From positions 64,539 through 128,538 of the forward strand of contig CAITEC010000029.1 of NCBI GenBank assembly GCA_903891325.1: DNA of 64,000 bases, written 5' to 3'. This DNA is from an uncultured Opitutaceae bacterium. GTDB taxonomy: Bacteria; Verrucomicrobiota; Verrucomicrobiia; Opitutales; Opitutaceae. Under the pieces are notes generated by a model. It was given only the letters and a program-made list of their open reading frames with translations, was not told where the DNA came from and searched no databases. Shown piece by piece: positions 26,477 through 35,942 of this stretch. Position 1 is the stretch's first letter; each line of letters opens with the position of its first letter. Position numbers and translations under genes: made by a program.

Positions 26477-27616
26477 ATGGCCACGCCTGAAAGCCCGGAG
26501 GAACTGCTTTCCCAAATGGTGTCGTTCGACACCGTCAACCCGCTCTTTGGCGGGACGCCGGGTGGTGAGGCTCTCCTTGCCGAATACCTCGAGAAACTTG
26601 CCGGGGCCTGGGGCCTGAAGGCGACCCGGCTCCCGTCGGGCCCCGACTTCAGCCTCCTGGTGACCTGCGAGGTGGATCCGGCCGCGGAGTGGCTCCTCTT
26701 CGAGAGCCACCTCGACACGGTCGGCGTCGAGGGCATGACGATCCCGCCCTTTGCGGCGGGGATCGGGGGCGGACGGATCAGCGGGCGGGGGACTTGCGAC
26801 ACGAAGGGATCGGGCGCGGCCGCGCTCTGGGCCCTGCACAATTATGCCCGCTCGGCGGACCGGCCGCGCAATGTCGGCGTCCTCTTCCCCTTTGACGAGG
26901 AGGCGCGGATGGGCGGCGCCCGCGCCTTTGCGGGTGATGGCCTGGCGCGCCTGCTCCCGCGGCTGCGCGGGATCGTCGTGGGCGAGCCGACGCTCCTGCG
27001 GCCGATCGTTGCCCACAACGGGGTGATCCGCTGGAGGACGATCACCCGGGGAGTTGCCGCGCACTCCGCAGATCCGTCGCGCGGCCGCTCGGCGATCGCC
27101 TCGATGATCAAGGTGATCGGGGCCCTTGAGAGCGGCTTCGTGCCCCTGGCGACCCGGTCCCATCCGCTGACCGGCCGCGCCGCGGCGAGCATCAACGTAA
27201 TCCGCGGGGGAACCGCGGTGAACATCATTCCGCCGAGCTGTGAGATCCACTGCGACCGCCGGACGGCGCCCGGTGAGGACGCCGCGCAGATCCTCCGGGA
27301 CCGCGACGCCGCCCTGGCCGGTCTGGAGGTCGAGCACGACCAGCTTTATATCGTCCCTGCCTTCGGCGAGGAGCGCGGCCGCGCGTTCCACGCGTGGATG
27401 TCCCCGGTCCTGGCCCGGCACGGGGTCGACCCGGCCCCCTGCGGCGCCCCCTACGTCACCGACGCGAGCCACTACGCGGCCGCCGGCGCGCCCACAGTTG
27501 TCCTCGGCCCCGGAAATTTCGCGCAGGCCCACACGAAGGACGAGTGGCTCTCCCTCGAACAGTTGGCCAAGGCGGTGAGTATCTATGGGGACCTGATGGC
27601 CGCGCCCGTTAGCTAG
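26477..27616 (+). CDS. M20-family metallopeptidase/deacylase (ArgE/DapE type)
   Basis: 379 aa from the ATG at 26477. The dizinc site is complete: HLDTVG (about residue 77), GRGTCDTKGSG with the bridging Asp, and FDEEARMGGA with the catalytic Glu pair. A dimerisation domain follows. Family members remove acyl groups or amino acids from small amides. With the upstream epimerase and DapA-like enzyme it may deacylate an amino-sugar or amino-acid derivative. It ends just before a 28-bp inverted repeat shared with a convergent gene. Confidence 0.85.
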   Translation: MATPESPEELLSQMVSFDTVNPLFGGTPGGEALLAEYLEKLAGAWGLKATRLPSGPDFSLLVTCEVDPAAEWLLFESHLDTVGVEGMTIPPFAAGIGGGRISGRGTCDTKGSGAAALWALHNYARSADRPRNVGVLFPFDEEARMGGARAFAGDGLARLLPRLRGIVVGEPTLLRPIVAHNGVIRWRTITRGVAAHSADPSRGRSAIASMIKVIGALESGFVPLATRSHPLTGRAAASINVIRGGTAVNIIPPSCEIHCDRRTAPGEDAAQILRDRDAALAGLEVEHDQLYIVPAFGEERGRAFHAWMSPVLARHGVDPAPCGAPYVTDASHYAAAGAPTVVLGPGNFAQAHTKDEWLSLEQLAKAVSIYGDLMAAPVS

Positions 27617-27629
27617 CCCGAATTGAATT

Positions 27630-27737
27630 CCGATGTAGCCGGGGTCCCAGACCCCGGACCGGCCGCAAGGCGGCCGGCGATTGGAAATCATAGGATAGGA
27701 CCCCAAGCACCGGGGTCTGGGACCCCGGCTACATCGG
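27630..27737. repeat. Perfect 28-bp inverted repeat, TAGCCGG type
   Basis: The left arm 27630-27657 begins CCGATGTAGCCGGGGTCCCA and the right arm 27710-27737 is its exact reverse complement. Each arm also holds its own hairpin (CCGGGGTC-CCA-GACCCCGG). A further hairpin, CCGGCCGC-AAG-GCGGCCGG, lies between the arms. The element sits between two convergent genes and shares TGTAGCCGG ends and the CCCAGA hairpin centre with 12177-12284. It could be a bidirectional terminator or a mobile REP-like unit. Confidence 0.8.
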
Positions 27738-27762
27738 ACCAGACCCTGGCTATATCAACCCC

Positions 27763-29382
27763 TCAATCCCCCGCTTCCTCGTTGTACCGATAGACAAAGA
27801 AGGTCTCGTCGAAGGCCAGGAAGCCCCAGCCGGGGAGGCCGCGGAGGGCGTTCACCTTGTCGCGGCAGTCGAAGACGGCGGCCAGGTTGTAGTGCCCGTG
27901 GAACCAGTCGTTGTACTTGAGCCGGTTGCCGGCGTATTCGCTGGGCCGGAGGATGAGCCACTTCGGCCGCAGGGCGCCGATCAGGACAACCCAGTTCTCG
28001 CCGTATTTCTTCCGCGCGGCGACAACCTCCGGCGAGGACATCCCGGGATAGTCGTACATCTTCAGCTGCGAGTAGTAGCCGATGTAGCCGAGGGACTCGA
28101 GGAAGACCGTGTCGGTCGGCGAGGGGCTGTTCGCGCGCAGCCACAGCCCGATGTCCTTCCTCTGCCCCTCGATGATCCGCTGCTGCCACTTGAGCTGCCA
28201 GGAGCTCTCGGCGAGGAGGGTCGCGGAGAGCAGCACGACCGCCGCCCAGGGCAGAAGCAGCGCGGGCCGCGCGGGCCCGGAGGCGGGCAGAAGCCGCTGG
28301 ACCGATTCGCAGAGGCCGCCCAGGGCAACGATGGTCAGGAACGTCGCCGCGGGGATGTACCACGGGTACATGTCGGTGTTCGTGACGTAGAAGAGCCCGG
28401 CCAGGGCGGCGAGGGAAAGCACGCGGGCCTCCGGCCTCATCCGCGGGAGAATCACGGTTATAAGCGCAACAACCGCAATCGAGTCGCAGGCGACCAGGTT
28501 CCAGGCCGGCCACCCGCCGCTCGCAAAATACGCGGGCATGAACAGGAGGCTTCCCAGGTGCTCGTGCCAGGCACGGAAGGGCAGGGCGGCGAACCGTCCG
28601 AGGAGGACGGGCAGGGGCGGGAAGGGGTGCCCCGTCGTCTTGGCGACGACGGTGTTTGGAATCGGGGAACCGTAATAACGCCAGGCCCACGCAACCCAGG
28701 GGCCGTAGAGGAGCGCGCACACCAGCCCGGACTTCAGATAGGTGGCCAGGAGCCGCCCGCGGCTCCCAGCCAGCCGCTGGGCCGAGGGGAAGAACCAGAA
28801 GCCGGCCGCGGTGGCGCCGATGTAGATGAAGCCGTCGGGTCGGGACCACATCAGTCCCGCCCACGCGACACCCAGAGCCCACGCCGGCCTCCGCGCGCCG
28901 GCGGCGTGGACGTGCAGGCAGAGCGCGAGGAAGAAGAGCAGGATTCCCGTCTCCATGCCGTTTATCGTGAAACTGACCGATTTTGCGTCGGTCAGGAGCA
29001 GCCCGGCCGTCAGCGCGCAGACCGCGGGCCGCCAGCCCCAGGCCCGGCCCAGCCGCCAAACCAGCGCGACCGACCCGGCAAAAAAGGCGATCGAGATCGC
29101 CCGGAATATCCAGAGCGCAGCCTCGTCGGAATTCCCGCCGCTGATCCAGCTCGTGAACGCTGGCAGCAGGGTTCCCAGGGGCGAGGTGTAGGTGTGGACG
29201 CGCTGGCCGACCTGGAAGACCAGGCCGTTCCCGGTCGCCAGGTTCTTGCTCGCCCGGAAGGTGATGTAGTAATCCTCCCAGCGCAGGTCGGTCTGGAATG
29301 CAAACGCCAGCGAGACAAGCGCAGCAAGGCAGAACACAATCCAGGCTCCGCGGCCGGGTCGGGGGGGTTCGGGGTGCGACAT
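27763..29382 (-). CDS. GT-C-type membrane glycosyltransferase candidate
   Basis: 539 aa with about ten hydrophobic segments. The first extracytoplasmic loop has LRWEDYYITFRASKNLATG, the acidic motif typical of GT-C transferases that use lipid-linked sugars (arabinosyl- and mannosyltransferase relatives), followed by a TYTSPLGT segment. The C-terminal domain is soluble and probably periplasmic. The start at 29382 (MSHPEPPRPGR) puts a basic stretch before the first helix. It is divergent from the RND adaptor gene, 52 bases apart. Donor and acceptor are unknown. Confidence 0.72.
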   Translation of the reverse strand: MSHPEPPRPGRGAWIVFCLAALVSLAFAFQTDLRWEDYYITFRASKNLATGNGLVFQVGQRVHTYTSPLGTLLPAFTSWISGGNSDEAALWIFRAISIAFFAGSVALVWRLGRAWGWRPAVCALTAGLLLTDAKSVSFTINGMETGILLFFLALCLHVHAAGARRPAWALGVAWAGLMWSRPDGFIYIGATAAGFWFFPSAQRLAGSRGRLLATYLKSGLVCALLYGPWVAWAWRYYGSPIPNTVVAKTTGHPFPPLPVLLGRFAALPFRAWHEHLGSLLFMPAYFASGGWPAWNLVACDSIAVVALITVILPRMRPEARVLSLAALAGLFYVTNTDMYPWYIPAATFLTIVALGGLCESVQRLLPASGPARPALLLPWAAVVLLSATLLAESSWQLKWQQRIIEGQRKDIGLWLRANSPSPTDTVFLESLGYIGYYSQLKMYDYPGMSSPEVVAARKKYGENWVVLIGALRPKWLILRPSEYAGNRLKYNDWFHGHYNLAAVFDCRDKVNALRGLPGWGFLAFDETFFVYRYNEEAGD

Positions 29383-29434
29383 CTTTTGCAATGTTGCCAA
29401 TGCTGGCTTTAGTCCGTCAAGTTTGCCGAATTCC

Positions 29435-30547
29435 ATGGATGCCCAACGGAACCTGATCGAATCCAAAATCCAACACGGTCCCGGCCTGCTTTTGATGGCC
29501 GGAATCCTCCTTGCGCTCGCCGGATGCAAGCCGTCCCAGGCCCCCGCATCGGCCGCCCCCGCGCCGGACGTCGCCGTCATTGACGTCGCCCAGGCCGATG
29601 AGCAGATCCGGGCCGAGTGGATCGGCACCCTCGACGGTTTCGTGAACGCCGAGATCCGCGCGCAGGTCGGCGGCTACCTCCTCCGGCAGGCCTACCGGGA
29701 GGGCGCCCCCGTGAAAAAGGGCGACCTGCTCTTCGAGATCGACCCGCGGACCTTCCAGGCGGCCTATGACCAGGTGAAGGCCAATTTCGACAAGGAGACC
29801 CTCGACCTGGCGCGCGAGACCGAGCTCTACGGCAAGGACGTCGCCTCCCGGCAGGATTACGACAACGCCGTCCAGGCGCGGCTGGCCGGCCAGGCCGCGC
29901 TCGATCAGGCGCGGCTCAACCTGGATTTCACGCGGATCACCTCGCCGATCGACGGGATCGCGGGGATCGCGACCTCCCAGATCGGCGACCTGGTGGGGCC
30001 GTCCTCCGGGGTGCTGGCCACCGTATCAACGGTCGACCCGATCAAGGTTTATTTCCCGATCAGCGAGCGCAACTATCTGGACTTCATGCAGCCCAGGCCC
30101 GGCCAGCCGCGCTTTCCGGGCGGGATATCGCTCGAGCTGATCCTCACGGACGGGAGCGCCTATCCGCTGAAGGGAAGCATCTTCGCGATCGACCGGGAGG
30201 TTGACCCCGGAACGGGCACCCTGCGGGTGGCCGGTGTGTTTCCCAACCCCGACTTCCTGCTTCGGCCCGGCCAGTTCGCGCGGGTGAGCGCGGTCATCCG
30301 GGTGGAGAAGGGGGCCCTCCTTGTTCCCCAGCGCGCCGTGAACGAGCTCCAGGGATCCTACCAGGTGGTGACAGTGGACGAGGCGGACCATGCGCACATT
30401 CGCACAGTGAAGGTCGGCGAGCGGGTCGGCGACCAGTGGATCGTCGCGTCGGGGCTCAAGCCGGGCGACCGGGTTGTCGCCGATGGCATCCAGAAGGTCC
30501 GCGAGGGGCTCCTCGTGGTTCCCCATCCCTTCGCCCCGGCCCGCTGA
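29435..30547 (+). CDS. RND efflux periplasmic adaptor lipoprotein
   Basis: 370 aa from the ATG at 29435. The signal peptide ends in a lipobox, LALAGC, so the protein is probably anchored by a lipidated Cys. The order is biotinyl-lipoyl-like (AQVGGYLLRQAYREGAPVKK), alpha-hairpin, second lipoyl half (ITSPIDGIAG), then beta-barrel, as in AcrA/MexA. Adaptors bridge the inner-membrane pump and an outer-membrane channel. The pump follows 33 bases downstream; no TolC-like channel gene is present in the window. Confidence 0.92.
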   Translation: MDAQRNLIESKIQHGPGLLLMAGILLALAGCKPSQAPASAAPAPDVAVIDVAQADEQIRAEWIGTLDGFVNAEIRAQVGGYLLRQAYREGAPVKKGDLLFEIDPRTFQAAYDQVKANFDKETLDLARETELYGKDVASRQDYDNAVQARLAGQAALDQARLNLDFTRITSPIDGIAGIATSQIGDLVGPSSGVLATVSTVDPIKVYFPISERNYLDFMQPRPGQPRFPGGISLELILTDGSAYPLKGSIFAIDREVDPGTGTLRVAGVFPNPDFLLRPGQFARVSAVIRVEKGALLVPQRAVNELQGSYQVVTVDEADHAHIRTVKVGERVGDQWIVASGLKPGDRVVADGIQKVREGLLVVPHPFAPAR

Positions 30548-30580
30548 GGGCGACCGGCTAAAAAGCAACCTGCCGCCACC

Positions 30581-33500
30581 ATGTCCAAATTTTTCATAAA
30601 CCGGCCCATTGTCGCGATGGTGATCGCGATCATCACCGTTATCGTCGGGCTTGTCAGCATCCTCGGGCTCCCGATCGCCCAGTTCCCGAAGATCGTTCCC
30701 CCTGAGCTGCGGATCACCTCGACCTTCGTCGGGGCCGACAGCCAGACGGTGGAACAGTCGGTGGCAACGCCCATCGAGCAGCAGCTCAACGGGGTCGACA
30801 ACATGAACTACATGTACTCGATCAACGCGAGCGACGGGTCGTTCCGGCTGGTGCCCAATTTCGACATCAACACCGACCCGAACACCGACCTGATCCTCTC
30901 CCAGGCGCGCGTGACCCAGGCCGGTCCCCAGCTCCCAACCGACGTCACGAACTATGGGGTGACCGTCCAGAAGGCGCTCACCGCCCCGCTGATGCTCCTG
31001 GCGCTCTATTCGCCGCACGGGACCTTCGACAGCACCTTCCTGGCGAACTACGCCTACATCAACATCAACGACCAGCTCACCCGCGTGCCCGGGATCGCCA
31101 GCGCCACCGTCTTCGGCGCCGGCCAGTATGCGATGCGCTACTGGGTCAAGCCCGACCAGCTCGCGAAGCTTGGCCTGACGGTGGCCGACGTGGTCTCGGC
31201 GATCCAGCACCAGAACACGGTCAATCCCGCCGGGCAGATCGGCGCCGAGCCGGCGCCGGCCGGCCAGGAATTCACCTACTCGGTCAGGGCGCAGGGCCGG
31301 CTGTCGACGCCGGAGGAGTTTGGCGCGATCGTCATCCGCGAGAATCCGGACGGCTCGGTTGTCCGGCTGCATGACGTGGCCCGGGTGGAGCTCGGGGCGC
31401 AGATCTACAACGTGATCGGCCGGCTCAACGGCGGAGCCGCTGCGCTTGTGCCCGTCTACCAGCTTCCCGGCTCCAACGCCCTGGACGCGGCCAAGGGCGT
31501 GAAGGAGGCCATGGCGCGCCTGAGCAAGCGCTTCCCCCAGGACCTCGAGTACACGGTCGCCCTGGACACGACCCGCGCGGTTTCCGAGGGCATGGTCGAG
31601 ATCAGCCACACGCTTTGGCAGGCGCTGATCCTGGTCATCCTCGTCGTGTTCATCTTCCTGCAGGGATGGAGGGCGACCCTGATCCCCATGCTCGCGGTCC
31701 CCGTCTCCCTCATCGGCACCTTCGCGTTCTTCCCGCTTTTCGGCTTTTCGATCAACACCCTCTCGCTTTTCGGGCTGGTCCTGGCGATCGGGCTGGTCGT
31801 TGACGATGCGATCATCGTTGTCGAGGCCGTCGAGCACCATATCGACGAGGGGATGAGCCCGCGTGACGCGACGCTCAAGGCGATGCACGAGGTCTCCGGC
31901 CCGGTCATGGCGATCGCCATCATCCTCGCGGCGGTCTTCATCCCGACCGCGTTCATCCCCGGGATCACCGGCCGGCTCTACCAGCAGTTTGCGCTGACGA
32001 TCGCGATCTCGGTGATCATATCGGCCTTCAACGCCCTCTCGCTGAGCCCGGCCCTTTGCGCCCTGATCCTCAGGCCCCGCCGGGAAACCCGGGGACCGCT
32101 CGGCATCTTCTTCCTCTGGTTCAACCGGATGTTCAAGCGGGTCAATGTCGGCTACGTCGGGACATCGCGCTTCCTGATTCGAAAGGGCGTTCTTGGAATC
32201 CTGGCCCTGGCCGCGTTCGCGCTGGGCGCCGGCCTCCTTGGAAAGGACCTGCACACCGGTTTCCTTCCCGACGAGGACCAGGGCTACGTGTACGTCGGGC
32301 TTCAGCTTCCGAACGCCTCCTCGCTGCAACGAACCGCCGTGGCCTCCCGCGAGGTCGAGGAGGTGATCCGGAACACGCCGGGCGTCCAGACCTACACCTC
32401 GGTCATCGGGTTCAGCCTCCTGAGCACCGTCTACAACACCTACAGCGCGTTTTATTTCGTCACCTTCAAGCCCTGGTCCGAGCGGGAGACCCCGCAGGAG
32501 AAGTACGCGGCGATCATCGCCCACCTGAACCGCGAGCTGGGAAAAATCCCCGACGGGCGGGCCTTCTCGTTTTCCCCGCCGGCCATCCCCGGGGTGGGGA
32601 CCGCGGGCGGTGTCACCTTCGTCCTGGAGGACCGGGCCGGGAAAGATATCCCCTTCCTGGCGGCGAACGTGAACAAGTTCGTGGACGCGGCCAGGAAGCG
32701 CCCCGAGCTGAACCCCCAGCAGGTTTCCACCAGCTTCCTGCCCTCGGTTCCCCAGGTCTTCATCAACGTGGATCGGGACAAGGTGCTCAAGCAGGGGGTC
32801 GCAATCCAGGACGTCTACCAGGCGCTCCAGTGCTACATGGGCGGGATCCTGGTGAATTACTTCAACCGCTTCGGCCGCCAGTGGCAGGTCTACGTGGAGG
32901 CCGACTCCCAGTACCGGAAGGACACCCAGTCGCTCGGGGAATTCTACGTCCGCAACAAGGCCGGCGCGATGGTGCCGCTGACCGCCTTCACGACTGTCGA
33001 GCACCGGCTGGGGCCGGAATTCACCATGCGCTACAACCTGTACCGCAGCGCGCAGATCAACGCCGCGGCCGCGCCCGGATACAGCTCCGACCAGGCGCGG
33101 GAGGCCCTCGAGGAGGTTTTCCGGGAGACCATGCCGCCGGAGATGGGCTACGACTACAAGGACATGTCCTACCAGGAGAAGAAGGCCGAGGAGGGCGTGC
33201 CCCCGCTGGCGATCTTCAGCCTCTCGCTTCTCTTCGTCTTCCTGATCCTGGCCGCCCTCTACGAGAGCTGGTCGCTGCCCTTCAGCGTCCTGCTCAGCGT
33301 GCCGATCGCCGTCTTCGGGGCCTATCTCGCGCTGTCGTTGCGGGGCCTGGAGAATAACGTCTTCGCCCAGATCGGCCTGGTGATGCTGATCGGGCTGGCG
33401 GCGAAGAATGCCGTGCTGATCGTCGAGTTCGCGCGGACCCGCTTTGAGCACGGCGTGCCGCTGGTCGAGGCGGCCCTCGAGGGCGCCCGGCTGCGGCTGC

Positions 33501-33730
33501 GCCCCATCCTGATGACCTCCTTTGCCTTCATCGTCGGCTGCGTTCCCCTCTGGGTTGCGAGCGGTTCCGGTGCGGTCGCGCGGCGCGTGATGGGCACCGC
33601 GGTGATCGGGGGCATGGTCGCGGCCAGCGTCGTGGCGATTTTCTTCATCCCCCTGATCTTCTGCGTGGTCGAGCGGGTCTCCGGGAAGGGGAACCTGCCG
33701 CCCCCGGCGCCGCCGTCCGGGACGCCCTAG
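30581..33730 (+). CDS. RND multidrug efflux permease (HAE1/AcrB type)
   Basis: 1049 aa, the usual length, with 12 predicted helices in two repeats and two large periplasmic loops. The N-terminus MSKFFINRPIVAMVIAIITV is typical. The proton-relay segment GLVVDDAIIVVE is near residue 405, and the matching helix in the second half carries LAAKNAVLIVEFA. The protein exports hydrophobic compounds using the proton gradient. It forms an operon with the preceding lipoprotein adaptor. No regulator gene is adjacent, so control and substrates are unknown. Confidence 0.95.
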   Translation: MSKFFINRPIVAMVIAIITVIVGLVSILGLPIAQFPKIVPPELRITSTFVGADSQTVEQSVATPIEQQLNGVDNMNYMYSINASDGSFRLVPNFDINTDPNTDLILSQARVTQAGPQLPTDVTNYGVTVQKALTAPLMLLALYSPHGTFDSTFLANYAYININDQLTRVPGIASATVFGAGQYAMRYWVKPDQLAKLGLTVADVVSAIQHQNTVNPAGQIGAEPAPAGQEFTYSVRAQGRLSTPEEFGAIVIRENPDGSVVRLHDVARVELGAQIYNVIGRLNGGAAALVPVYQLPGSNALDAAKGVKEAMARLSKRFPQDLEYTVALDTTRAVSEGMVEISHTLWQALILVILVVFIFLQGWRATLIPMLAVPVSLIGTFAFFPLFGFSINTLSLFGLVLAIGLVVDDAIIVVEAVEHHIDEGMSPRDATLKAMHEVSGPVMAIAIILAAVFIPTAFIPGITGRLYQQFALTIAISVIISAFNALSLSPALCALILRPRRETRGPLGIFFLWFNRMFKRVNVGYVGTSRFLIRKGVLGILALAAFALGAGLLGKDLHTGFLPDEDQGYVYVGLQLPNASSLQRTAVASREVEEVIRNTPGVQTYTSVIGFSLLSTVYNTYSAFYFVTFKPWSERETPQEKYAAIIAHLNRELGKIPDGRAFSFSPPAIPGVGTAGGVTFVLEDRAGKDIPFLAANVNKFVDAARKRPELNPQQVSTSFLPSVPQVFINVDRDKVLKQGVAIQDVYQALQCYMGGILVNYFNRFGRQWQVYVEADSQYRKDTQSLGEFYVRNKAGAMVPLTAFTTVEHRLGPEFTMRYNLYRSAQINAAAAPGYSSDQAREALEEVFRETMPPEMGYDYKDMSYQEKKAEEGVPPLAIFSLSLLFVFLILAALYESWSLPFSVLLSVPIAVFGAYLALSLRGLENNVFAQIGLVMLIGLAAKNAVLIVEFARTRFEHGVPLVEAALEGARLRLRPILMTSFAFIVGCVPLWVASGSGAVARRVMGTAVIGGMVAASVVAIFFIPLIFCVVERVSGKGNLPPPAPPSGTP

Positions 33731-33783
33731 GGGCCGGATGCGCAATTGACCTTCGGCGAAATCCATTCCCTCTTCGTCGATTG

Positions 33784-34884
33784 GTGAAAAAACGCGTGGG
33801 AATACTCTTCGGCGGCAAATCGGTGGAGCATGAGGTCTCCATCCAGTCCGCGCGCAACGTCTTTGAGGCGATCGACAAGTCGAAGTACGAGGTCGTGCTG
33901 ATCGGGATAGACAAGGCCGGCCGCTGGATTGTCGGCGACCCCGCGCGGCTCCGGGCCGCGACTTCCCCGACCGCGGAGCTGCCGGCGGGAGGGGGCGGAG
34001 CCGCGCTCGCCTTTGCGCCGGGCGAGTCCGGGGGAGCGGTCACCGAGTCGGGCACGTCCCGGCGGCTGCCCCCGATCGACGTTGCCATCCCGCTCCTGCA
34101 CGGCACCTACGGCGAGGATGGCACTGTCCAGGGCTTCCTGAAGCTTGCGGGGATCCCCTTTGTCGGGCCCGGCGTCCTGGGTTCGGCGGTCGGGATGGAC
34201 AAGGATGTCGCCAAGCGCCTCCTCAGGGACTCGGGCATACCGGTCGCCCGCTTTGTGACCCTCAACCGCCGCACGGCGGCGGAGTCGGGCTTTGCCGCCC
34301 TCGCCGCGGAGCTCGGCGAACCCTTCTTTGTGAAGCCGGCCAATTCCGGCTCCTCGGTGGGCGTCAGCAAGGTGCGCAACGCGGCCGAGTGGGAGCGCGC
34401 CCGCGACGAGGCCCTCCGCTACGATTCGAAGCTGATCGCCGAGGAGTTTGTCCGCGGGCGCGAGATCGAGGTCGCCGTCCTGGGCAACGAGGATCCCATC
34501 GCGTCGGTCCCGGGGGAGATCGTTCCCAGCCACGATTTCTATTCCTACGAGGCGAAGTACCTCGACGAGAACGGGGCGGCCCTGCGCATCCCGGCCCCGC
34601 TCCCGCCCGCCGTCGCCGAGGAGGTCCGCAGGCTCGCCGTGAGGACCTTCCTGGCCCTGGAGTGCGCCGGGCTGGCCCGCGTCGACTTCTTTGTCACTGC
34701 GGAAGGCCGGATCCTGGTGAATGAGATCAACACGATACCCGGCTTCACGAAGGTCAGCATGTACCCGAAGCTCTGGGAGGCGACCGGCATTCCCTACGGC
34801 GAGCTGATCGAGCGCCTGATCGGGCTTGCGATCGAGCGGCATGCGGCCGAGCAGCTCATCGAAACCTCCTTTCGGCCCGCCTGA
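33784..34884 (+). CDS. ddl: D-alanine--D-alanine ligase
   Basis: 366 aa. The start is taken as the GTG at 33784 (VKKRVGILFGGKSVEHEVS); the TTG directly before it would add one residue. The N-terminal FGGKSVEHEVS and the ATP-grasp blocks KPANSGSSVGVSKV and EINTIPGF are diagnostic. The enzyme joins two D-alanines for peptidoglycan precursors in the cytoplasm. It is slightly longer than many Ddl proteins because of an inserted loop near residue 65. The ferrochelatase gene follows 14 bases on, so the two may be cotranscribed. Confidence 0.95.
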   Translation: MKKRVGILFGGKSVEHEVSIQSARNVFEAIDKSKYEVVLIGIDKAGRWIVGDPARLRAATSPTAELPAGGGGAALAFAPGESGGAVTESGTSRRLPPIDVAIPLLHGTYGEDGTVQGFLKLAGIPFVGPGVLGSAVGMDKDVAKRLLRDSGIPVARFVTLNRRTAAESGFAALAAELGEPFFVKPANSGSSVGVSKVRNAAEWERARDEALRYDSKLIAEEFVRGREIEVAVLGNEDPIASVPGEIVPSHDFYSYEAKYLDENGAALRIPAPLPPAVAEEVRRLAVRTFLALECAGLARVDFFVTAEGRILVNEINTIPGFTKVSMYPKLWEATGIPYGELIERLIGLAIERHAAEQLIETSFRPA

Positions 34885-34898
34885 CGTCCCCACCCACC

Positions 34899-35942
34899 AT
34901 GCCCAAGCGCGCCGTCCTCCTCTGCAACCTGGGATCCCCCGACTCGCCCTCGGTCCCCGATGTCCGGCGCTACCTGCGCGAATTCCTGGGTGACGAGCGC
35001 GTGCTGGACATGGCCGCCCCCCTGCGCTGGCTGCTTCTGGAAGGGGTCATCCTCAGGACGCGGCCGAAACGCTCGGCCCGGGCCTACGCCACCATCTGGA
35101 CGAAGGAGGGTTCGCCGATGGTCCGGATTTCGCGCAGCGTGCGCGACCGGCTTGCGGCGATGATCGGCCCGGAGGTTCCCATCTACCTGGCCATGCGCTA
35201 CGGCAGCCCGTCGATCGCCGGCGAGGTCGCCCGGCTCGCGGCCGACGGCATCGAGGAGGTTCTCCTTTTTCCCCAGTACCCCCATTACGCGATGTCCTCA
35301 TGGGAGACGGTCGTGGCCCGCGCCTACGAGGAGATCGCCCGGCAGGCGCCCGGGATGCGCGTGACCTGCGTCCAGCCCTTCCACTCGGACCCCGACTACA
35401 TCGAGGCGCTCTACGCCGTTTCAGCGGCCGACTTCGCGAAACCGCACGACCACGTGCTCTTCAGCTTCCACGGGCTTCCGGTCAGCCACATGCGGAAGGC
35501 GGACAGCTCGGGCATCCACTGCACCCGCTTCGAGGACTGCTGCACCCGCAGTTCCCCGGCCCATGCCACCTGCTACCGGGCGCAGGTTTACGCGACCGCG
35601 CGGGCCCTGGCCCGCCGCGCGGCGCTGCCGGCGGGAAAGTGGTCCGTCTCCTTCCAGTCCCGGCTCCGCGGGGAGCCCTGGCTTGAGCCCTTCACCGACC
35701 ACGAGTTCCAGCGCCTCCCGGCGGCCGGCGTGAAAAAGCTCCTGGTGATCTGCCCTTCCTTTGTCACCGACTGCCTGGAAACCCTGGAGGAGATCGCCAT
35801 CGCCGGGCGCGAGACCTTCCTGAAGGCCGGCGGCGAGTCGTTCCACCAGATTCCCTGCCTGAACGATCAGGTCCCGGCGCTGGAATTCCTGGCCCGCCGG
35901 GTTCTCGCCTGGCACGACTCGGCCGACTCCGCCTCCCTGTAG
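34899..35942 (+). CDS. hemH: Ferrochelatase
   Basis: 347 aa, a normal length. LLCNLGSPDSP opens the protein; FSFHGLPVSHMRKAD (about residue 190) carries the catalytic His, and CPSFVTDCLETLEEI carries the conserved acidic metal-path residues. It inserts iron into protoporphyrin IX, the last step of heme synthesis, and would serve the P450. Several cysteines cluster in HCTRFEDCCTRSSPAHATCY. It ends inside the convergent pabC-like gene: 76 bases are shared on opposite strands. Confidence 0.95.
   Translation: MPKRAVLLCNLGSPDSPSVPDVRRYLREFLGDERVLDMAAPLRWLLLEGVILRTRPKRSARAYATIWTKEGSPMVRISRSVRDRLAAMIGPEVPIYLAMRYGSPSIAGEVARLAADGIEEVLLFPQYPHYAMSSWETVVARAYEEIARQAPGMRVTCVQPFHSDPDYIEALYAVSAADFAKPHDHVLFSFHGLPVSHMRKADSSGIHCTRFEDCCTRSSPAHATCYRAQVYATARALARRAALPAGKWSVSFQSRLRGEPWLEPFTDHEFQRLPAAGVKKLLVICPSFVTDCLETLEEIAIAGRETFLKAGGESFHQIPCLNDQVPALEFLARRVLAWHDSADSASL

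Noticed and set aside
30026-33766. Minus-strand open frame of over 1200 codons
   Set aside because: It mirrors the RND adaptor and permease genes, is rich in Arg/Gly/Asp without domains, and is a codon-bias shadow.
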